In this document: positions 7,139-9,440 of the stretch, one piece after another
Position numbering within the stretch: position 1 is the first letter of the stretch
How the letters are laid out: every line of letters starts with the position of its first letter
NCBI GenBank assembly: GCA_021815905.1
Contig: JAKAZP010000072.1
Coordinates: 1 to 9,440, forward strand
From: Pseudomonadota bacterium
GTDB lineage: Bacteria; Pseudomonadota; Gammaproteobacteria; Steroidobacterales; Steroidobacteraceae
Direction of reading: 5' to 3'
Length of the DNA stretch: 9,440 nucleotides
Notes under the pieces: generated by a model
What the model saw: only the letters and a program-made list of their open reading frames with translations
The model's database searches: none
What the model was told of the DNA's origin: nothing
Translations under genes and position numbers: made by a program

Positions 7139-8095
7139 TCACTTGTCCTGCGATCGAGTGGAGGCGCCGCGGGACAGCGCATCGCTCAGCGCCCGTGTCG
7201 TAGCGAGCATCCAGCTCTGGTAGCGATCGCCTTCGGGCATCGTCTCGTAGACGCCGATCACCGGAATCCCCGCCGTGCGCGCGCGCGCGAGAAACGCCTG
7301 GGTGAGCGAGTTGGTGACCTGACGGTTGTAGACGAGCGCCTTCACCGCCCGGCCGCTGAGAAGTGCGTTCTCGACGGCGATGTCCTGAGGCGCCGGATCG
7401 GTGCCGTTCATGATCGCGAGCTCGAGCGCCCTCGGAGTCGCGATCCTCAGCCCGGCCGCATCCAGCAGGTAATCGGCGACGGGCTCCGTGACCGCGACCG
7501 GCGTTCCCTTGAAGCGGCCCGAGATCGCCGCGAGCGCCGCCTTCCAGGGCCCGAGCGAGGCATCGAACTTGCGCACGTTGGCGTGGAAGTACGCCGCTTC
7601 GCCGGGCTCCAGCGTCGCGAGCACGTTCGCGATCGCCTGCGCGACCACGGGCATGGTTTCCGGCGCGTACCAGAGGTGCGGATTGGCGGTGCTGCCGGGC
7701 AGGCGCATCACGTGCTGTGCGTCGATGACCGAGCGTCGATCGCCCGGCGTCGCTGCCAGCACCTTGTCGACCCAGGCGTCGTAGCCGAGACCGTTCTCGA
7801 CCACCAGATTCGCCGACTCGAGCTCGCGCGCGACCGCGGGGCTCGCCTGGAAGGCGTGCGGGTCGGTATCGGGTTTGCGCAAGATCGCCACCACCGAGAC
7901 GAATGACCCGCCGATCTGCGAGATCACATCGGCATACTGGCTTTCGACTCCGACGGCGCGGATGGGACCGCTCGGAGGAGCGCCGCCGCAGCCGGAAGCG
8001 GCGGCCGCGGCGACCATCGCCAGCGCCGCGAGCACGGCGCGCACGCGCTCCACCGGGCGTGTGCCGCACGGCCGCAGGGCGACCTGACCGCTCAT
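7139..8095 (-). CDS. znuA: Zinc ABC transporter substrate-binding lipoprotein (ZnuA-like, cluster A-I)
   Basis: A 318-residue periplasmic metal-binding protein that captures zinc and hands it to the permeases. Residues 16-36 form a lipoprotein signal (VERVRAVLAALAMVAAAAASGC) with lipobox A-S-G-C and acylated Cys36, so it is probably lipid-anchored. The cluster A-I fold is recognisable from SQYADVISQIGG (52-63), KPDTDPHAFQASP (74-86), VVENGLGYDAWVDKVL (98-113), NPHLWYAP (138-145) and ETMPEG (284-289). Likely ligands are His80, His140 and Glu284; the third position, His in classical ZnuA, appears as Glu204 in VTEPVADYL. The long His-rich loop of E. coli ZnuA is absent. The ATG at 8095 has a strong GGAGG at 8101-8105 with 5-nt spacing. 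First gene of the operon, directly behind the Zur-box promoter. Zinc is favoured over manganese because of zur, but the sequence alone does not settle it. Confidence 0.92.
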   Translation of the reverse strand: MSGQVALRPCGTRPVERVRAVLAALAMVAAAAASGCGGAPPSGPIRAVGVESQYADVISQIGGSFVSVVAILRKPDTDPHAFQASPAVARELESANLVVENGLGYDAWVDKVLAATPGDRRSVIDAQHVMRLPGSTANPHLWYAPETMPVVAQAIANVLATLEPGEAAYFHANVRKFDASLGPWKAALAAISGRFKGTPVAVTEPVADYLLDAAGLRIATPRALELAIMNGTDPAPQDIAVENALLSGRAVKALVYNRQVTNSLTQAFLARARTAGIPVIGVYETMPEGDRYQSWMLATTRALSDALSRGASTRSQDK

Positions 8096-8121
8096 CTCGA
8101 CCTCCGGCTTTTCGGGAGATC

Positions 8122-8144
8122 GAAATGATAGATTGTATCACTAC
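8122..8144 (-). promoter_or_regulatory. Zur box: operator of the zinc uptake operon
   Basis: A 23-bp AT-rich imperfect palindrome in otherwise GC-rich DNA. On the plus strand the left half is GAAATGATAGA and the right half TGTATCACTAC, with a perfect core TGATA-N5-TATCA. Against the gammaproteobacterial Zur consensus halves GAAATGTTATA and TATAACATTTC it matches 9 of 11 and 7 of 11 positions. It ends 26 nt before the znuA start and covers the predicted -10 box, so zinc-loaded Zur would block RNA polymerase. Zur binding is inferred from motif similarity and from zur being in this operon. Confidence 0.82.
8132..8137 (-). promoter_or_regulatory. Predicted -10 box of the zinc operon promoter
   Basis: TACAAT on the minus strand (5 of 6 matches to TATAAT) inside the Zur box. 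A transcript would begin near 8125, giving a leader of about 30 nt that contains the GGAGG ribosome-binding site at 8101-8105. The expected -35 area (about 8154-8160) is GC-rich with no good match, so the -10 call rests mainly on position and on overlap with the operator. Confidence 0.5.
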
Positions 8145-8166
8145 GGTCGTCCAGCCGGCGCGCTCC

Positions 8167-9186
8167 TCAGTCCGATGACGGATCGAGCGCGAGCAGCGCG
8201 AAGCTGGCGAGCCAGTGCTCGCCCATGTAGTCGCCGGCGACTTGATCGAGCGCGCTCTCGAGATGGCGCTCGATGGCTTCCCGCGCCCGCTCGCGCAACG
8301 GGCCCGATTCCCCGAGCGCTGCGCTGATGCGCTTCCAGCACCACGCACGGCAGGCATGAAGACCATCGAGGTGGGCGATCTTGCCGTCGGTGCGATCGCT
8401 CACCGTCGCCGGCGAGAACAGGGTCGCCGGCGTCCCGCGGACCGCCTCCGGCAGGAAGGCGGCGAACCAGGCGCGGAACTCCTCCGCGCTCAGCACATCG
8501 GCCATGAGCGCCGACTCCATGAGTGCGGGCGAGAGGAACTCGTCCTGCGATGGCTCCCACGCCTGACAGCCCCGATCCGCCGCGTACCAGCGCCGCGCGG
8601 CCGCGCCGCAGGCGTCCGCGAGTGCGGTGCGCCCGGCGACCGCGGCGAAATCGCGCGCGAGCAGCAAGGCGAACGCGCTGTTGAAATGCGTGCCCACGCG
8701 CACCGGGTAGGTCGCGAGCGGCAGGTATGCGTGGAAGCGCCCCTCGAACTGCTCCGCCAGCGGCGTCAGTGCCCCCGCCCACCGCCGCCCTTGCGGGCTC
8801 GCATGCCGCAGGAGCTCGCCCTGGAGCATGAGCAGCCACGCCCAGCCGTAGGGTCGCTCGAAACCCCGCGTGGCCGGCCGAGAAAGATACGCGACCTCGC
8901 CCGCGACCTTTCCCTCGGTCAGCTGCTCATCGAGCAGCGTGCGGATCGCGGCGCCCTCCTCGAGCCCGGGGAAGCGTCGGCCGAGCCGCGCGAGCAGCCA
9001 GTGGCCGTGCACGCACGAGTGCCAGTCGAAACTGCCGAAGAACACCGGGTGCAGCTGCCGCGGGCTCCTCACGTCCGCGGCTCCCGTCATCACGTGATCG
9101 AGCTTGTTCGGATACTCGCGCGTGACGTGGCCGAGCGCGATGCGCGCGAAGCGCGCGGCGATTGCGGGTGTGAGTGTCCGGGACAT
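8167..9186 (-). CDS. DUF2891 family protein
   Basis: A 339-residue protein of the uncharacterised DUF2891 family, recognised from YPNKLDHVMTGAADVRSP (25-42) and HPVFFGSFDWHSCVHGHW (46-63), the family hallmark. Further blocks rich in conserved-type polar and aromatic residues are VRVGTHFNSAFAL, CQAWEPSQDEFLSPALMES, HLDGLHACRAWCWKRI and GDYMGEHWLASFA (318-330). The many His, Asp, Glu and Trp residues in helical blocks suggest an enzyme of the all-helical toroid kind, but that is inference and no activity is known to me. There is no signal peptide or membrane segment, so it is probably cytoplasmic. The ATG at 9186 has GGAG 6 nt upstream and follows the DUF979 gene by 15 nt, so they form an operon. 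Its stop is only 71 nt from znuA on the same strand. Confidence 0.88.
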   Translation of the reverse strand: MSRTLTPAIAARFARIALGHVTREYPNKLDHVMTGAADVRSPRQLHPVFFGSFDWHSCVHGHWLLARLGRRFPGLEEGAAIRTLLDEQLTEGKVAGEVAYLSRPATRGFERPYGWAWLLMLQGELLRHASPQGRRWAGALTPLAEQFEGRFHAYLPLATYPVRVGTHFNSAFALLLARDFAAVAGRTALADACGAAARRWYAADRGCQAWEPSQDEFLSPALMESALMADVLSAEEFRAWFAAFLPEAVRGTPATLFSPATVSDRTDGKIAHLDGLHACRAWCWKRISAALGESGPLRERAREAIERHLESALDQVAGDYMGEHWLASFALLALDPSSD

Positions 9187-9201
9187 GTTCGCTCCGCTTG
9201 G

Positions 9202-9440
9202 CTAGAACCGAAAAACGAGCGTGTACATCAGCAGGACGTTGCAGACGAGCAGCGCGATCCCGGTGGGGATCTGCACCTTGATGACCGCGTTGCGATCGGG
9301 AAGCTCGAGCAGCGCCGCCGGCACGATGTTGAAATTGGCCGCCATGGGAGTCGCGAGCGTGCCGCAGAACCCCGAGAGCATGCCGATCGCGCCCATGATC
9401 GCCGGATCGCCGCCGAAGCGATGCACGATGAGCGGCACGC
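9202..9440 (-). CDS. DUF979 family membrane protein, C-terminal part (runs off right edge)
   Basis: The last 79 codons of an integral membrane protein, open to the window edge with its stop (TAG) at 9202-9204. The sequence GAIGMLSGFCGTLATPMAAN followed by FNIVPAALLELPD and VIKVQIPTGIALLVCNVLLM is characteristic of the C-terminus of DUF979 proteins. The last about 22 residues form a transmembrane helix ending in LVFRF. DUF979 is usually paired with DUF969, which I would expect just outside the window. Both look like parts of a membrane transporter, but the substrate is not established. Located 15 nt upstream of the DUF2891 gene and co-directional with it. Confidence 0.85.
   Translation of the reverse strand, partial: VPLIVHRFGGDPAIMGAIGMLSGFCGTLATPMAANFNIVPAALLELPDRNAVIKVQIPTGIALLVCNVLLMYTLVFRF

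Noticed and set aside
5077..7203. A 708-codon open frame on the plus strand across the transporter genes
   Set aside because: It is antisense to three well-supported genes. Its translation is full of Arg, Glu, His and Asp with no recognisable domain, as expected for the reverse frame of GC-rich DNA.

Overview
This is a high-GC chromosomal segment, most likely from a Gammaproteobacterium of the Xanthomonadales/Nevskiales/Steroidobacter type. The clues are a TonB-dependent receptor with a VVVTGTRI plug start, a Zur protein with the E. coli-type ligand set, and an operator resembling the gammaproteobacterial Zur box. The taxonomic call is inference. I see no mobile element, tRNA, rRNA or CRISPR array.

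Left block (1-4037): the N-terminal 143 codons of an outer-membrane TonB-dependent receptor run off the left edge on the minus strand. A 392-bp intergenic region separates it from a divergent MocR/PdxR-type regulator (824-2371, plus), a GntR helix-turn-helix fused to an aminotransferase-like domain. This regulator has Arg332 where the PLP-binding lysine should be. Its 3' end converges on a secreted type-B carboxylesterase (2436-4037, minus) with an intact Ser/Glu/His triad.

Centre block (4126-8144, all minus): a compact zinc-uptake operon. In transcription order it holds a Zur-box promoter, a ZnuA-like lipoprotein (7139-8095), an ABC ATPase (6298-7128), two different ABC-3 permeases (5389-6291 and 4599-5381) and the repressor gene zur (4126-4596). 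Gaps are 2-10 nt, so translation is probably coupled. The operator overlaps the -10 box, and zur is the last gene, which gives a simple feedback loop: enough zinc leads to Zur binding and shuts off both the transporter and zur. Two permeases (a TroCD/MntCD-like arrangement) suggest a heterodimeric channel rather than the ZnuB homodimer.

Right block (8167-9440, minus): a DUF2891 protein and, 15 nt upstream of it, the C-terminus of a DUF979 membrane protein that runs off the right edge. They form a separate, functionally uncharacterised operon reading toward the zinc operon. Only 71 nt, holding the zinc promoter, lies between them, and no terminator is visible.

The most notable points are the PLP-lysine loss in the MocR regulator, the auto-regulated two-permease zinc operon with a non-canonical Glu ligand in its binding protein, and the DUF979-DUF2891 pair. 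I do not see evidence of a wholly new defence or mobile system here.
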